Shown: positions 33,075-41,440, counted from the stretch's first letter. The stretch: 52,914 bases of DNA from Thermotogae bacterium (GCA_022704305.1 JAKJGQ010000003.1:1-52914), one strand, 5' to 3'. Made by a program: numbers and translations. The notes: generated by a model from the sequence alone, not told the origin.

Positions 33075-34460
33075 TTACACGGGGTATATGCTTACTTCTT
33101 CATTTTTATACTTCTTGAGTATATCCTGATCTACTTTAATTTCTTTTTCATATTTTTTGGTAAGAAATTTCTTTCCGACTTCACCGAAAAGAACGTATGT
33201 GAGAAGATCCTCATCCGTCAATGCAAGTACTCCACTTTCCTTTCTGGCTTTTTCGAGTTCAGGGGCTATATCATCTGCGAATCTGTGGGTGATGGGTTTT
33301 TCATCGCCAAGAGCCTTTTTTAGAAGCTGTGGATCAACAGGAGCCGGCGACCTTCCATACTCGCCTTTCATATAGTTTTTAACCTCATTGGTTATCATCT
33401 TATATCTCTCGCCCGTCAGGACATTTAAGGTTGCCTGAACGCCGACAATTTGGCTTGTAGGAGTAACAAGAGGAGGATAGCCAAGATCTTTTCGCACTCT
33501 CGGAACTTCTTCCATAACCAGGTCAAGCTTATCTTCAGCTTTTTGCTGTTTCAGCTGGGACACTAGATTGGAGATCATTCCTCCTGGTATCTGAGAAAGA
33601 AGCATTTTGCTGTTTATGGACTGCATATTTACATCATCTGCAGCATGATTTTTTCTAACCTTCCAGAAATGATCAACAAGCTTAATTATACCTGCTCCGT
33701 CCAGTCCCATTTCCATTGAATGGTTAAAAGGCTCAAGTGCCGGCTGGGAAGATCCCATTGCAAAAGGACTAAGTGCAAGGTCAAGTACATCCACTCCCGC
33801 TTCAACTGCCGCATAGTATGAAAGATCAGCCAGTCCGGCAGTATTATGTGAATGCAGCTGTATGGGAATATTGAAATTGGATTTAAGATCTTTAATAAGC
33901 TCGTATGCCTGTTTAGGAGTTATAAGCCCGGCCATATCTTTTATACATATTGAATCTATGCCTCTTTCTACAAGTTCTTTAGCGTATGATCTGTAAAATT
34001 CAAGATTGTGGACAGGACTCACTGTATATGAAATGGCTGCCTGAACTTCCATTTTGTATTTTTTGGCTGTTTCTATTGATTTTTCTAGGTTTCTTATATC
34101 GTTCAGAGCATCAAATACCCTTACGATGTCCATTTTATAATCAGCCATTTTCTTTATGAAAAGCTCTACAACATCATCTGAGTAATGTCTGTAGCCCACA
34201 AGGTTCTGTCCACGCAGAAGCATCTGTATTTTGGTGTTTTTAAGACCTTTTCGCAGGACACTCAGCCTCTCCCACGGGTCTTCATCAAGGAAACGTATAC
34301 AACTGTCATAAGTTGCTCCTCCCCAGACTTCCATAGAATAGAAACCTATATTGTCAAATGTGCCTAGTACATCAGAAAATTCAGAAGTTTTCATCCTTGT
34401 GGCTATGAGTGACTGCTGACCGTCACGTAAGGTTGTATCCATAACTTTTACTTTAGACAT
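33075..34460 (-). CDS. Oxaloacetate decarboxylase alpha / pyruvate carboxylase B-type carboxyltransferase
   Basis: About 461 residues from ATG 34460 (GGAGGTG SD). The HMGL-like TIM barrel begins KVMDTTLRDGQQSLIATRM (metal Asp) and includes EVWGGATYDSCIRFL, MLLRGQNLVGYRHY, the carbamylated-Lys type ICIKDMAGL and metal His pair LHSHNTAGL; the PYC_OADA conserved domain follows to about residue 440. The protein ends without the biotinyl-Lys (MKM) domain, so it must work with a separate biotin carrier. No carrier, beta subunit or biotin carboxylase is next to it. It could also belong to a methylmalonyl-CoA or transcarboxylase complex. Confidence 0.87.
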   Translation of the reverse strand: MSKVKVMDTTLRDGQQSLIATRMKTSEFSDVLGTFDNIGFYSMEVWGGATYDSCIRFLDEDPWERLSVLRKGLKNTKIQMLLRGQNLVGYRHYSDDVVELFIKKMADYKMDIVRVFDALNDIRNLEKSIETAKKYKMEVQAAISYTVSPVHNLEFYRSYAKELVERGIDSICIKDMAGLITPKQAYELIKDLKSNFNIPIQLHSHNTAGLADLSYYAAVEAGVDVLDLALSPFAMGSSQPALEPFNHSMEMGLDGAGIIKLVDHFWKVRKNHAADDVNMQSINSKMLLSQIPGGMISNLVSQLKQQKAEDKLDLVMEEVPRVRKDLGYPPLVTPTSQIVGVQATLNVLTGERYKMITNEVKNYMKGEYGRSPAPVDPQLLKKALGDEKPITHRFADDIAPELEKARKESGVLALTDEDLLTYVLFGEVGKKFLTKKYEKEIKVDQDILKKYKNEEVSIYPV

Positions 34461-34769
34461 ATAGCGACACCTCCGTTTTTTTTTCAAACTGCATTTTTAT
34501 TATATTATACCTTTAAAACCCTTTCTTATTTTGCTCTAGCATGGTATACTATTCTTGGTATATTTGTGCTTTTATTTTTTGCTTTTATACTATTCTATAA
34601 TCTATTGATTTAATTAACAAATCGATTATATTACCATTAGTTAAATTAAGAACTTTCGGGCGTTTGGTTCCTTTAAAAATTTGTTACTTCTATTTATTGA
34701 CAGAAAAACCTTTTACGGTTATAATTAAGAATAGTCTTTTTAATCAATATACCCAAAGGAGGTACGGCA
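34461..34769. other. AT-rich divergent intergenic region, OadA-like gene to rpmH
   Basis: 309 bp without a gene. It holds a minus-strand TATAAT (34504-34509) about 45 bp before the carboxyltransferase start, two TATACT boxes on plus, an imperfect inverted repeat ATTGATTT/AAATCGAT near 34608-34633, and the rpmH promoter. No DnaA boxes (TTATCCACA-like) and no dnaA gene are seen, so nothing supports an origin here. Confidence 0.6.
34697..34725 (+). promoter_or_regulatory. Consensus promoter for rpmH-rnpA-yidD-yidC-jag
   Basis: TTGACA (34697-34702), 17 bp, TATAAT (34720-34725). It matches both consensus hexamers exactly, about 45 bp before the rpmH ATG. Confidence 0.92.
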
Positions 34770-34907
34770 ATGAAAAGAACATATCAGCCTTCAAAAGTAA
34801 AAAGAGCCAGAACCCACGGTTTTCTTGAGAGATCAAAAACCAGCGGAGGAAGAGCAGTTTTAAGAAGAAGAAGAGCCAGAGGAAGAAAAAGAGTGTCAGT
34901 CCAGTAA
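34770..34907 (+). CDS. rpmH: Ribosomal protein L34
   Basis: 45 residues, [18 protein letters not shown] then [20 protein letters not shown] and RKRVSVQ, an almost universal L34 sequence. SD AAAGGAGG lies 9 bases before the ATG. A basic component of the large ribosomal subunit. It is followed after 3 bases by rnpA, the standard bacterial arrangement, with a consensus promoter in front. Confidence 0.98.
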   Translation: MKRTYQPSKVKRARTHGFLERSKTSGGRAVLRRRRARGRKRVSVQ

Positions 34908-34910
34908 AAA

Positions 34911-35264
34911 ATGAAAAAGATGTCATTCAGACAACGGGAACGTCTGAGACTAAAAAATGACTTTGATTCTCTCTTCGATACCGGAGGAAGGGTAGAATCA
35001 GAGAGTTTTGTGATTGTCTATAAGGCCAATTGTAAAGGTTGTTGCAGAATAGGCTTTTCCATAAGAAAGAAGTTTGGGAAAGCCCATCTGCGGAATCGAT
35101 TAAGAAGATGCCTAAAGGAAATTTACAGAACCAACAAACCCTTGTTTCCTCAAAGCACAGATATTATCTTTATACCAAGGAAAGGCCTTTCGAAAAGGTT
35201 TTCACAAGTTACGTATCATGAGCTTGAAAATTTAATTCTAGACATGATTGAGGCTTTAAGATGA
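34911..35264 (+). CDS. rnpA: Ribonuclease P protein component
   Basis: 117 residues. The RNR motif is seen in [17 protein letters not shown] near residues 57-72, the N-terminal [14 protein letters not shown] and the Phe/Arg-rich central cleft are in place, and the length is normal. It binds the RNase P RNA and helps it mature tRNA 5' ends. The ATG is 3 bases after the rpmH stop, and its own stop overlaps the yidD start (ATGA). Confidence 0.95.
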   Translation: MKKMSFRQRERLRLKNDFDSLFDTGGRVESESFVIVYKANCKGCCRIGFSIRKKFGKAHLRNRLRRCLKEIYRTNKPLFPQSTDIIFIPRKGLSKRFSQVTYHELENLILDMIEALR

Positions 35265-35500
35265 AGTACCTGTTTCTTGGAATAATCAGGTTTTACCAGC
35301 GCTTTATATCTCCTTTAAAACCTGCTACCTGCAGGTTTTATCCCACATGCTCGGCTTATACCTATGAGGCTGTGAAGAGGTTTGGAAGTATCAAAGGCTT
35401 GTATTTAGGTCTCAGGCGGATTTCACGTTGCCATCCTTTTAACCCTGGCGGCATAGACCCGGTACCTGAAAATTTTAGTTTTCTTAAAAAAAAGAGGTAA
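35261..35500 (+). CDS. yidD: Membrane protein insertion efficiency factor YidD
   Basis: 79 residues with the complete family signature: [20 protein letters not shown] followed by [14 protein letters not shown], then [20 protein letters not shown]. It is an amphipathic inner-membrane protein that assists YidC. It overlaps rnpA by 4 nt and is directly before yidC, the conserved order. Confidence 0.97.
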   Translation: MKYLFLGIIRFYQRFISPLKPATCRFYPTCSAYTYEAVKRFGSIKGLYLGLRRISRCHPFNPGGIDPVPENFSFLKKKR

Positions 35501-35524
35501 ACTTCATAAAAAGGGGTGCTTGAT

Positions 35525-36910
35525 TTGAAAAAAACAGTAACTTTAATACTTTTTATTATGCTGTGTTTGTCCGTATTCGCATTGCCTGAATACAGGATAA
35601 CCCAAGACCCGACAAGCCAGAGTGTGACTTTGGAGATGAGACTTTATAAGGTCACCGTTGATAATTACGGAAGGATTCAGGATTATTCGATAATAAACAC
35701 CCAAACCAAAAGTATGGTATCAGTTTATAAGTACACAAACGACAGTTATGATCTTTTAGATTCCGACGGGAAAGAGATGCTTCCTGTTTCTTTTGAAGTC
35801 AAAGAATCGGAAGATAAAAGCAAAGTTGAATTTGTCTATGGGTTTGAAAATGGGGGAACAAAAGGTTATATCTTCCATAATAACCCCAACTTTGAGTTTG
35901 ACCTTTCGGTAAAGGGGCTTTCAGGAACTGTAGTTCTCCCCAATATCTCCCTCCCCGGTAAAGTTTCTTCGTTTTCAGTTGAGAATCTAAGCTCATACGG
36001 CATTAGTTCAGCAACCAATTCTTACGTTTCATATAAAGCAAAACCGTTTAAAATTTCACTCATAATATCTTCTGATGTTCCTATCGATAGGAAGAGCCTT
36101 ACCGTAAGTTTCACTGGGAAGTTGGATCTTAAAAATTTTATGGGTCCGATGAAGCTTACTTTGATAAGGGAACTCTATCAAGGCGAGGAGTACAAAACTG
36201 TTAACGGCCTATTGAAGGATGTAAAAGCCATAAGCTGGACTACAGTCATATTCTACTGGTTTGTTGAGTTTTTGTGGTGGCTTAATAATGTAACTGGTAA
36301 CTTTGGTTGGGCTATAATAATATTTACACTTATCATAAATATTATCTTCCTTCCGCTTTACATGAAGCAGAAAAAATCGATGATAAGAATGAAGGAGCTT
36401 CAGCCCGAGCTTGACAAAATAAAGAAAAAGTATCCTAACAATCCGCAGAAAATGCAGGAAGCCCAGATGGCACTTTACAAAGAAAAAGGCTTCAATCCTG
36501 CAAGCGGCTGTCTTTTTGCTTTAATACAGCTTCCAATATTTATTGTGCTTTGGCAGGTCATACAGTATTTTGGAGAAAGTTTTGCTTACAACCCCAGATT
36601 CCTTATCTGGCAGGATCTTTCTGCCGGAGGATGGGCAGAAAACTGGCTATTTATAATAATAAGCTTGATAGCTTATATAGTAAATGCAATGCTTTCTTCC
36701 CAGGATGTAAAAGCGGCTTGGCAGACCATACTTATGAGCCTTTTGTTTCCGTTCATGCTCATAGGCTTGCCTTCCGGTGTTTTTATATACTATACTCTAA
36801 ATGCAATTTTGCAGGTGGGTATCACATTGCTTGTTAATTTCTTATATAAGTCAAAAGGCATAGGTTTCAGGGATCTGTTCGGTCTTGGTCCTAAACCCGT
36901 GAGGAGGTGA
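35525..36910 (+). CDS. yidC: Membrane protein insertase YidC
   Basis: About 461 residues from TTG 35525, giving LKKTVTLILFIMLCLSVFA as the first hydrophobic segment; GTG 35516 falls within the SD AAGGGGTG. A periplasmic beta-rich domain (about 20-210) is of intermediate size, and the conserved insertase core starts near 238 (FGWAIIIFTLIINIIFLPLY, the KKKYPNNPQKMQEAQMALYK cytoplasmic hairpin, GCLFALIQLPIFIVLWQVI). It inserts membrane proteins with or without SecYEG. A periplasmic domain fits a diderm YidC more than a monoderm SpoIIIJ. Confidence 0.94.
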   Translation: MKKTVTLILFIMLCLSVFALPEYRITQDPTSQSVTLEMRLYKVTVDNYGRIQDYSIINTQTKSMVSVYKYTNDSYDLLDSDGKEMLPVSFEVKESEDKSKVEFVYGFENGGTKGYIFHNNPNFEFDLSVKGLSGTVVLPNISLPGKVSSFSVENLSSYGISSATNSYVSYKAKPFKISLIISSDVPIDRKSLTVSFTGKLDLKNFMGPMKLTLIRELYQGEEYKTVNGLLKDVKAISWTTVIFYWFVEFLWWLNNVTGNFGWAIIIFTLIINIIFLPLYMKQKKSMIRMKELQPELDKIKKKYPNNPQKMQEAQMALYKEKGFNPASGCLFALIQLPIFIVLWQVIQYFGESFAYNPRFLIWQDLSAGGWAENWLFIIISLIAYIVNAMLSSQDVKAAWQTILMSLLFPFMLIGLPSGVFIYYTLNAILQVGITLLVNFLYKSKGIGFRDLFGLGPKPVRR

Positions 36911-36915
36911 AATGC

Positions 36916-37575
36916 TTGATAAAGTTAGATATCAAACAGTATACGGCAAAGACTGCCGAACTGGCATATGAAAATGCTTTGAACGAGTATAAAGTTCCAA
37001 AGGAGGAGCTTTCATTCACTGTTGTACAGGAGGCGGCTAAAACTGGATTCTTAGGTTTGCGGACTATTCCTGCCATAATAGAGGTATATCTGAATGAAAA
37101 TCATCTTTTGGCCAACCTTCAGGATTTCTTAAATATTATTTTAGATAAATTCGAGGGAACTTTTTATTCTAATCTTAAGATATTCGGTAAAACCATAGTA
37201 GTATCGCTTGAAGGAGAAGGACTAGAAAAACTTATAGGCAAGTACGGAAGAACTTTGGGAGCTCTTCAGCATCTTCTCATGATATATGTGAACAGGATGA
37301 CAGATACCAAGATAGATGTAAAGCTTGATATAGGCGAGTACAGGAAAAACAGGAAAAAGCATATAGAAGAGATAGCCGATTCAACGGCACGTAAAGCTAT
37401 AAGGGAAGGGAGTACCGAGCTTGCACCAATGTTTTCATTTGAGCGAAAGATAATACATGAGTACATAAGAAAGAATTTTCCTCAGCTTGAAACCAAATCT
37501 GTCGGTCTTGAGCCATACAGGAAGGTTGTAGTGTATGCAAAGGAGCTTCAGACCACAGGTTCAAAAAAGAGGTGA
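36916..37575 (+). CDS. jag: RNA-binding protein Jag/KhpB
   Basis: About 219 residues from TTG 36916, seven bases after GGAGGTG; GTG 36907 lies in the SD. Jag-N domain (about 1-50, YTAKTAELAYENALNEYKV and TGFLGLR), KH domain (about 80-145: GLEKLIGKYGRTLGALQHL) and R3H domain (about 150-219, FERKIIHEYIRKNF with the Arg-x3-His core). It binds RNA and is linked to cell elongation and envelope control in Gram-positives. It follows yidC, as usual. Confidence 0.93.
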   Translation: MIKLDIKQYTAKTAELAYENALNEYKVPKEELSFTVVQEAAKTGFLGLRTIPAIIEVYLNENHLLANLQDFLNIILDKFEGTFYSNLKIFGKTIVVSLEGEGLEKLIGKYGRTLGALQHLLMIYVNRMTDTKIDVKLDIGEYRKNRKKHIEEIADSTARKAIREGSTELAPMFSFERKIIHEYIRKNFPQLETKSVGLEPYRKVVVYAKELQTTGSKKR

Positions 37576-37580
37576 TTTCT

Positions 37581-37943
37581 ATGGTAAAAAAGGCAGTTAT
37601 CGGAAAAGCCGAAGATATTCAGCCTGTTATAATGAATAACGATAAAGTGAAAAATGTTGAAAAAAGAGTACTTATAGGTAAGAAAATTGGTGCAGGAAAT
37701 TTTGTTATGAGGCTTTTCAAGGTTGGTCCCGACGGACACTCTCCCAGACACTCCCATGTATGGGAACATGAGATCTATATTATTAAGGGAACAGCAGGAA
37801 TATTTGATGGAGAAAAGGAAGTTGCGGCCCCTGAGGGAAGTTATGTTTTTGTGCCCGGTGGTGTGGAGCATCAGATAAAAAATATCGGAACCGGAGAAAT
37901 GCACTTTCTTTGTCTTATTCCAAGCACAGCTGATGAAGAATAA
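37581..37943 (+). CDS. Small cupin-domain protein
   Basis: About 120 residues from ATG 37581 (GAGGTG SD overlapping the jag stop). A single cupin_2 barrel with metal-ligand pattern PRHSHVWEHEIYIIKG (His, His, Glu) and VPGGVEHQIKN (His). Such proteins include sugar isomerases, dioxygenases and uncharacterised sensors; nothing identifies a substrate. Last gene of the rpmH run, closed by a strong terminator. Confidence 0.8.
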   Translation: MVKKAVIGKAEDIQPVIMNNDKVKNVEKRVLIGKKIGAGNFVMRLFKVGPDGHSPRHSHVWEHEIYIIKGTAGIFDGEKEVAAPEGSYVFVPGGVEHQIKNIGTGEMHFLCLIPSTADEE

Positions 37944-37973
37944 AAAAATGCGCAGTTTATACTGCGCATTTTT
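37944..37973. terminator. Terminator after the cupin gene
   Basis: AAAAATGCGCAG / CTGCGCATTTTT with loop TTTATA, starting directly at the stop codon. Confidence 0.93.
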
Positions 37974-37992
37974 CTTAATAGGCTGTACATGA

Positions 37993-37998
37993 TATAAT
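37993..37998 (+). promoter_or_regulatory. -10 element for dprA
   Basis: TATAAT 19 bp before the dprA ATG. A -35 would fall in the T-run of the preceding terminator and is poor (TTCTTA). The short leader holds GGGGGAT as SD. Confidence 0.45.
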
Positions 37999-38016
37999 TG
38001 CACGGGGGATGATTTT

Positions 38017-39000
38017 ATGAATACGTTGGATATCATTGCGCTTAAGGAAGTAAACAAACTTAAGAACAGAGAAGTTATAGACATGGTGGACAACAACCGT
38101 GATTTTCTGGTTATCAGAACTGACTTCAGTCAAAGGAAAGATGAGATAGTACACAGGCTTTCCGATGTGCAAGGATTAAAGATACTGACATACTGGGATA
38201 GTGATTATCCTCAAATAATACGAAATATACCTGATCCTCCTGCTGTTCTTTACTGTCTGGGAGATATTTCGCTTCTAAATTCAGACTGTCTGTCGATAGT
38301 CGGAAGCAGGAAAACAACTGAGTATGGACGGCAGATATGCAAAAACCTATGCTCACAGTTGGATGACCATACACTTGTAAGCGGTATGGCTTTTGGTATA
38401 GATACAATAGTACATCAAAATGCCAAACGGACTATTGCAGTTTTGGGCTGCGGCGTGGATGTTATTTATCCGCAGAGCAATAAAGAGCTTTACCGAAGGT
38501 TGGTAGAGGAAGAACTGGTTATTTCCGAGTTTTTTCCGGGAACACCTCCTGCTAAGTATACCTTTCCTTACAGAAATAGGATAATTGCAGGTCTTTCAAG
38601 TAAAACAATAGTTGTGGAAGCATCTAAGAAAAGCGGCTCGCTCATAACCGCAGCATATGCTGCTAACTTTTCCAGGGACGTTTATGCTGTTCCCGGGGAT
38701 ATAACCAGATTAAATTCGGAGGGAACAAACCATCTCATATACTCTGGTGCAACACCTATTACCTCCGTGGAAAGAGCACGGAAAATTTTAGGTTTACAGG
38801 AAAAGTTAGTTTTAGGCTGTTCTGCGTACGAAAACGGAGAGTCTGTTCTTATAGGGTATATCCGTAAAGGCATTTCAACCCTTGATGAACTTGCAGAAAA
38901 AACCGGCCGGGATCTTTCGGAGCTCATGGCAGAAATATCTGAACATGAGATAAACGGTCTGATCTATCAGGAATCAGGAAAATATTATTATAAGGGGTGA
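38017..39000 (+). CDS. dprA: DNA processing protein DprA
   Basis: 327 residues. A short helical N-terminus (1-60), the Rossmann-like DNA_processg_A core with SIVGSRKTTEYGRQICKNL, LVSGMAFGIDTIVHQNA, AVLGCGVDVIYPQSNKELY, SEFFPGTPP, FPYRNRIIAGLS and AKKSGSLIT-like KKSGSLITAAYAA; a C-terminal winged-helix (about 265-327) is present. DprA loads RecA on incoming single-stranded DNA during transformation. No other competence genes are near it. The lipoprotein gene follows after 4 bp. Confidence 0.94.
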   Translation: MNTLDIIALKEVNKLKNREVIDMVDNNRDFLVIRTDFSQRKDEIVHRLSDVQGLKILTYWDSDYPQIIRNIPDPPAVLYCLGDISLLNSDCLSIVGSRKTTEYGRQICKNLCSQLDDHTLVSGMAFGIDTIVHQNAKRTIAVLGCGVDVIYPQSNKELYRRLVEEELVISEFFPGTPPAKYTFPYRNRIIAGLSSKTIVVEASKKSGSLITAAYAANFSRDVYAVPGDITRLNSEGTNHLIYSGATPITSVERARKILGLQEKLVLGCSAYENGESVLIGYIRKGISTLDELAEKTGRDLSELMAEISEHEINGLIYQESGKYYYKG

Positions 39001-39004
39001 TAAG

Positions 39005-40159
39005 ATGAAAAAAGCTTTAGTTTTTCTTTCGGTCATAGCTCTATTGGTTATGATTACTTCCTGCAGTGCTCCGGCAAAGCAAAAAACGTATTTTGAGCTT
39101 CAGCAGGAGCTGTATAAGCAGAACAGAACATCTGACGTAGCCATTGCACCTTCTGTAGAGACAGTTGTGGTTGAAGGAATAGGAATTGATAAGGATGACG
39201 CACTCTTAGATGCAAGATTAAAAGCACTTCAGCAGGTAGTTGGGCTTAAACTTTACTCTCAATCACAGGTATCTAACTTCACCCTTGTGGATAAACAGAC
39301 TTATACTAAGACACAGGGATATATTAAGAGCGAAAAGATACTCAGTGAAAGTGCTTTCCAGATAAGTTATTATAAAGTAAAATGTTCATTTGAAGTAAGC
39401 AAAGATATTCCGGACGATGATTTTTTCTTTGTAATTAAAAAAATGAGAAAGCCTAAAGTTGGAGTCTGGATACCGGCTAACCTTTACAAAGGTCTTTTGA
39501 GTTTTGAGGATAGATCTGCAGAAGTGAACCTTCTTAACAGGCTTAAAGAATACGGTTTTGATGTTTATGATACCGAAAGGCTTCAGGAACTTATGCAGAT
39601 AAAAGCTGATTTTACCCCGGATGTGAAGTCATTCAGAAAGTACGGTGTGGATGTTCTTATAACCGGAGAGCTTTTTGGAGAAAGCACAGGCAGTATAAGC
39701 GGTCTTATGGGAGCACGAGCGACGGTAAACCTCAAAGTATTCTGGACACAGACAGGACAGATTATTGCCTCTGATTCAGTCACAGAAGGTAAGGCTGATG
39801 TTTCAGCCGCAATTGCAGTAAAAAATGCAGTGGGAAAAGCAGCCTATACTATAGGAGAAAGTCTTTCAAGACTTATTGTCAAGGACTGGATGAGTCAGGT
39901 TGCAAATGGTCTTCCTCTTGAAATGAATATAATGAACATTGATTATGACAGCTATGTAGATTTTGTATCTATGCTCAGGAAGGCTTCCGGCGTTATAGAT
40001 CTTGGTTCAACAGTTTTTGAACAGAATACAGCTGATATAGTGGTTTATACCTTCCTTCTCCCCGAAGAGTTCTATGCAAAGATAATAAGGACCTCCTTCA
40101 AAAACTCTCCAACTATGATAAATCAGTCACTTACTCAGATAACTTTCAAGCTTAATTAG
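39005..40159 (+). CDS. Lipoprotein, LPP20/FlgT-like
   Basis: 384 residues. Lipoprotein signal MKKALVFLSVIALLVMITSC with lipidation Cys at residue 20. Residues about 50-140 (VVVEGIGIDKDDALLDARLK and ALQQVVG) resemble the LPP20/FlgT N-terminal fold, followed by a region like the FlgT middle domain (VLITGELFGESTG...). Probably attached to an envelope membrane, facing the periplasm. Function unknown; no flagellar genes are nearby, so a flagellar role is not supported. SD GGGGTGA. It shares transcription with dprA and ends at a strong terminator. Confidence 0.72.
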   Translation: MKKALVFLSVIALLVMITSCSAPAKQKTYFELQQELYKQNRTSDVAIAPSVETVVVEGIGIDKDDALLDARLKALQQVVGLKLYSQSQVSNFTLVDKQTYTKTQGYIKSEKILSESAFQISYYKVKCSFEVSKDIPDDDFFFVIKKMRKPKVGVWIPANLYKGLLSFEDRSAEVNLLNRLKEYGFDVYDTERLQELMQIKADFTPDVKSFRKYGVDVLITGELFGESTGSISGLMGARATVNLKVFWTQTGQIIASDSVTEGKADVSAAIAVKNAVGKAAYTIGESLSRLIVKDWMSQVANGLPLEMNIMNIDYDSYVDFVSMLRKASGVIDLGSTVFEQNTADIVVYTFLLPEEFYAKIIRTSFKNSPTMINQSLTQITFKLN

Positions 40160-40160
40160 C

Positions 40161-40195
40161 AAAAAGCCTGGTCTCTTAAGAGATCAGGCTTTTTT
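40161..40195 (+). terminator. Terminator after the lipoprotein gene
   Basis: AAAAAGCCTGGTCTC / GAGATCAGGCTTTTT with a TTAA loop and one G-U pair, followed by T-run. Confidence 0.92.
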
Positions 40196-40240
40196 ATGTC
40201 AATACTTAATCGTAAAGATATATGCATGCAAAGAAAAAAC

Positions 40241-40277
40241 TGTATATTTTTATGAACATGGTTCATAAAAATATACA
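40241..40277 (+). promoter_or_regulatory. 37-bp perfect palindrome, likely TetR operator
   Basis: Left arm TGTATATTTTTATGAAC (40241-40257), centre ATG, right arm GTTCATAAAAATATACA (40261-40277): 17 of 17 base pairs match. It lies 36 bp before the TetR-family gene. The core ATGAAC-N3-GTTCAT is the usual size and symmetry for a TetR dimer or pair of dimers, and it overlaps AT-rich promoter-like sequence, so autorepression is likely. Confidence 0.75.
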
Positions 40278-40313
40278 CGATGTCTATCAAAATATTCAGT
40301 GAGGTGACAGAAA

Positions 40314-40859
40314 ATGCCAAAGACGATAGAAGACGTTGAAAATTTAATACTGAAAAATGCCTTTGAACTTTTAAAAACATATGGGTATCACAAGCTTAAT
40401 ATGCGTGAGATAGCAAAAAAATCCAATATTGCAACCGGAACAATCTATAATTACTTTCCAACTAAAGATGAGCTTATGATAAGTCTTATAAGATTTTACT
40501 GGAAAGATTACGGAGACAAGATGGATGCTGCTTTTTCTTCTGAAGAAGATTTTTTGGTGAAAATGCACAGGATATTTGAGATAATTGATACTTTTATAAG
40601 AACTTTCGAAGGATTTATACCGGAGTATGCAAAAAAAGGTAATGAAAAACCGGAAGGCAGAGTACAAAAGTTTCTTAACGAGTTCCGAAAAGGTATAAAA
40701 AATGCTCTTGATATGGATAAGACGATAAGTATCGTTCCTAGCATCAAAACAGAGGAGCTCTCAGCCTTTATAGCTGCTAATATGATAAGCATAGCCTTAT
40801 ATCGTCTTTATACTTATGAAAACTTTGAAAAAATAGTAAGAATAATTATTTTGAAGTAA
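40314..40859 (+). CDS. TetR family transcriptional regulator
   Basis: 181 residues. The N-terminal helix-turn-helix (about 8-55) has the family pattern AFELLKTYGYHKLNMREIAK followed by KSNIATGTIYNYFPTKDEL. The ligand-binding domain is diverged. It probably binds the palindrome just upstream and controls itself and the small membrane protein gene 40 bp downstream. The ligand is unknown. SD GTGAGGTGA, ATG 40314. Confidence 0.9.
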   Translation: MPKTIEDVENLILKNAFELLKTYGYHKLNMREIAKKSNIATGTIYNYFPTKDELMISLIRFYWKDYGDKMDAAFSSEEDFLVKMHRIFEIIDTFIRTFEGFIPEYAKKGNEKPEGRVQKFLNEFRKGIKNALDMDKTISIVPSIKTEELSAFIAANMISIALYRLYTYENFEKIVRIIILK

Positions 40860-40899
40860 AAACGAAAGATAAGCAGTTAAAAATTGAGGAGGAAAAAGA

Positions 40900-41262
40900 A
40901 TGCTGGTATTTTCGGTAGTGTTAATTACGCTCGCTCTGATATGTTATAGCATTGGTGTATGGAGCGAAAAAATTCAGGGTTCTCTCAGGGCAAAACATCT
41001 TGTGTTTTTTTGGTTAGGATTTATATTTGACAGTTCGTCCACTTTGATTATGGGAATAATCAGCCGTTCATCATCTGTAAGCCTGCATAGTATTTCCGGA
41101 ATTGCCGCGATACTTTTAATGCTTTTACACGCCGTATGGGCAAGCATAGTGCTCTTGAGCGGCAAGGAGGAAAAAAAGAAGAATTTCAGCAGATTCAGCA
41201 TTCTAGTATGGTGTCTATGGCTTATTCCGTATTCAACAGGAGCTGTAATGAACATGCTTTAA
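40900..41262 (+). CDS. HsmA-like (TIGR03987) small membrane protein
   Basis: 120 residues with four hydrophobic helices. It starts MLVFSVVLITLALICYSIGV and continues WSEKIQG, KHLVFFWLGFIFDSSSTLIM and LLMLLHAVWAS, ending inside the membrane. These blocks resemble the TIGR03987/HsmA family of uncharacterised four-helix proteins; I recognise this from memory. SD GAGGAGG. It shares a probable operon with the TetR gene, which suggests it is the regulated target, perhaps in stress resistance or small-molecule efflux; that is inference. Confidence 0.65.
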   Translation: MLVFSVVLITLALICYSIGVWSEKIQGSLRAKHLVFFWLGFIFDSSSTLIMGIISRSSSVSLHSISGIAAILLMLLHAVWASIVLLSGKEEKKKNFSRFSILVWCLWLIPYSTGAVMNML

Positions 41263-41332
41263 AAAAATTTCTCGATAAAAATTTCCTTATCGGATAGTTA
41301 ACTTAACGAAATAATTTTTTTACTAACTTAAG

Positions 41333-41361
41333 TTGAATAGTAATAATGATGATGTTATCAT
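41333..41361 (+). promoter_or_regulatory. Promoter for putative small RNA B
   Basis: TTGAAT (41333-41338), 17 bp, TATCAT (41356-41361) on plus, inside the noncoding gap between convergent genes. The -10 surroundings resemble those of putative sRNA A. Confidence 0.45.
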
Positions 41362-41367
41362 TATAAA

Positions 41368-41440
41368 CAGATAGGAAATACTTCTATCCCCCTGAGATAG
41401 TTTAAAACCATTATCGGATCCTTGAGGATCCGACTTTTTT
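41368..41440 (+). ncRNA. Putative C-rich small RNA B
   Basis: About 73 nt between a promoter-like element and an intrinsic terminator, in the gap between hsmA-like and MMPL genes. It contains AATAC at 41377, CTATCCCCCT (41384-41393) and GAG, in the same order as in putative sRNA A, and can form GATAG/CTATC stem-loops around the C-run. There is no reading frame. If real, the C-rich loop would pair with G-rich SDs. It could instead be only the 3' UTR of the hsmA-like mRNA, but the shared segment argues for a defined RNA. Confidence 0.45.
41414..41440 (+). terminator. Terminator of putative sRNA B / hsmA-like transcript
   Basis: TCGGATCC / GGATCCGA, loop TTGA, then C and six T. The T-run touches the MMPL stop codon on the opposite strand. 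Confidence 0.88.

Noticed and set aside
34461-34769. Replication origin next to rpmH
   Set aside because: rpmH-rnpA often neighbours dnaA/oriC, but there is no dnaA or dnaN and no cluster of DnaA boxes here.
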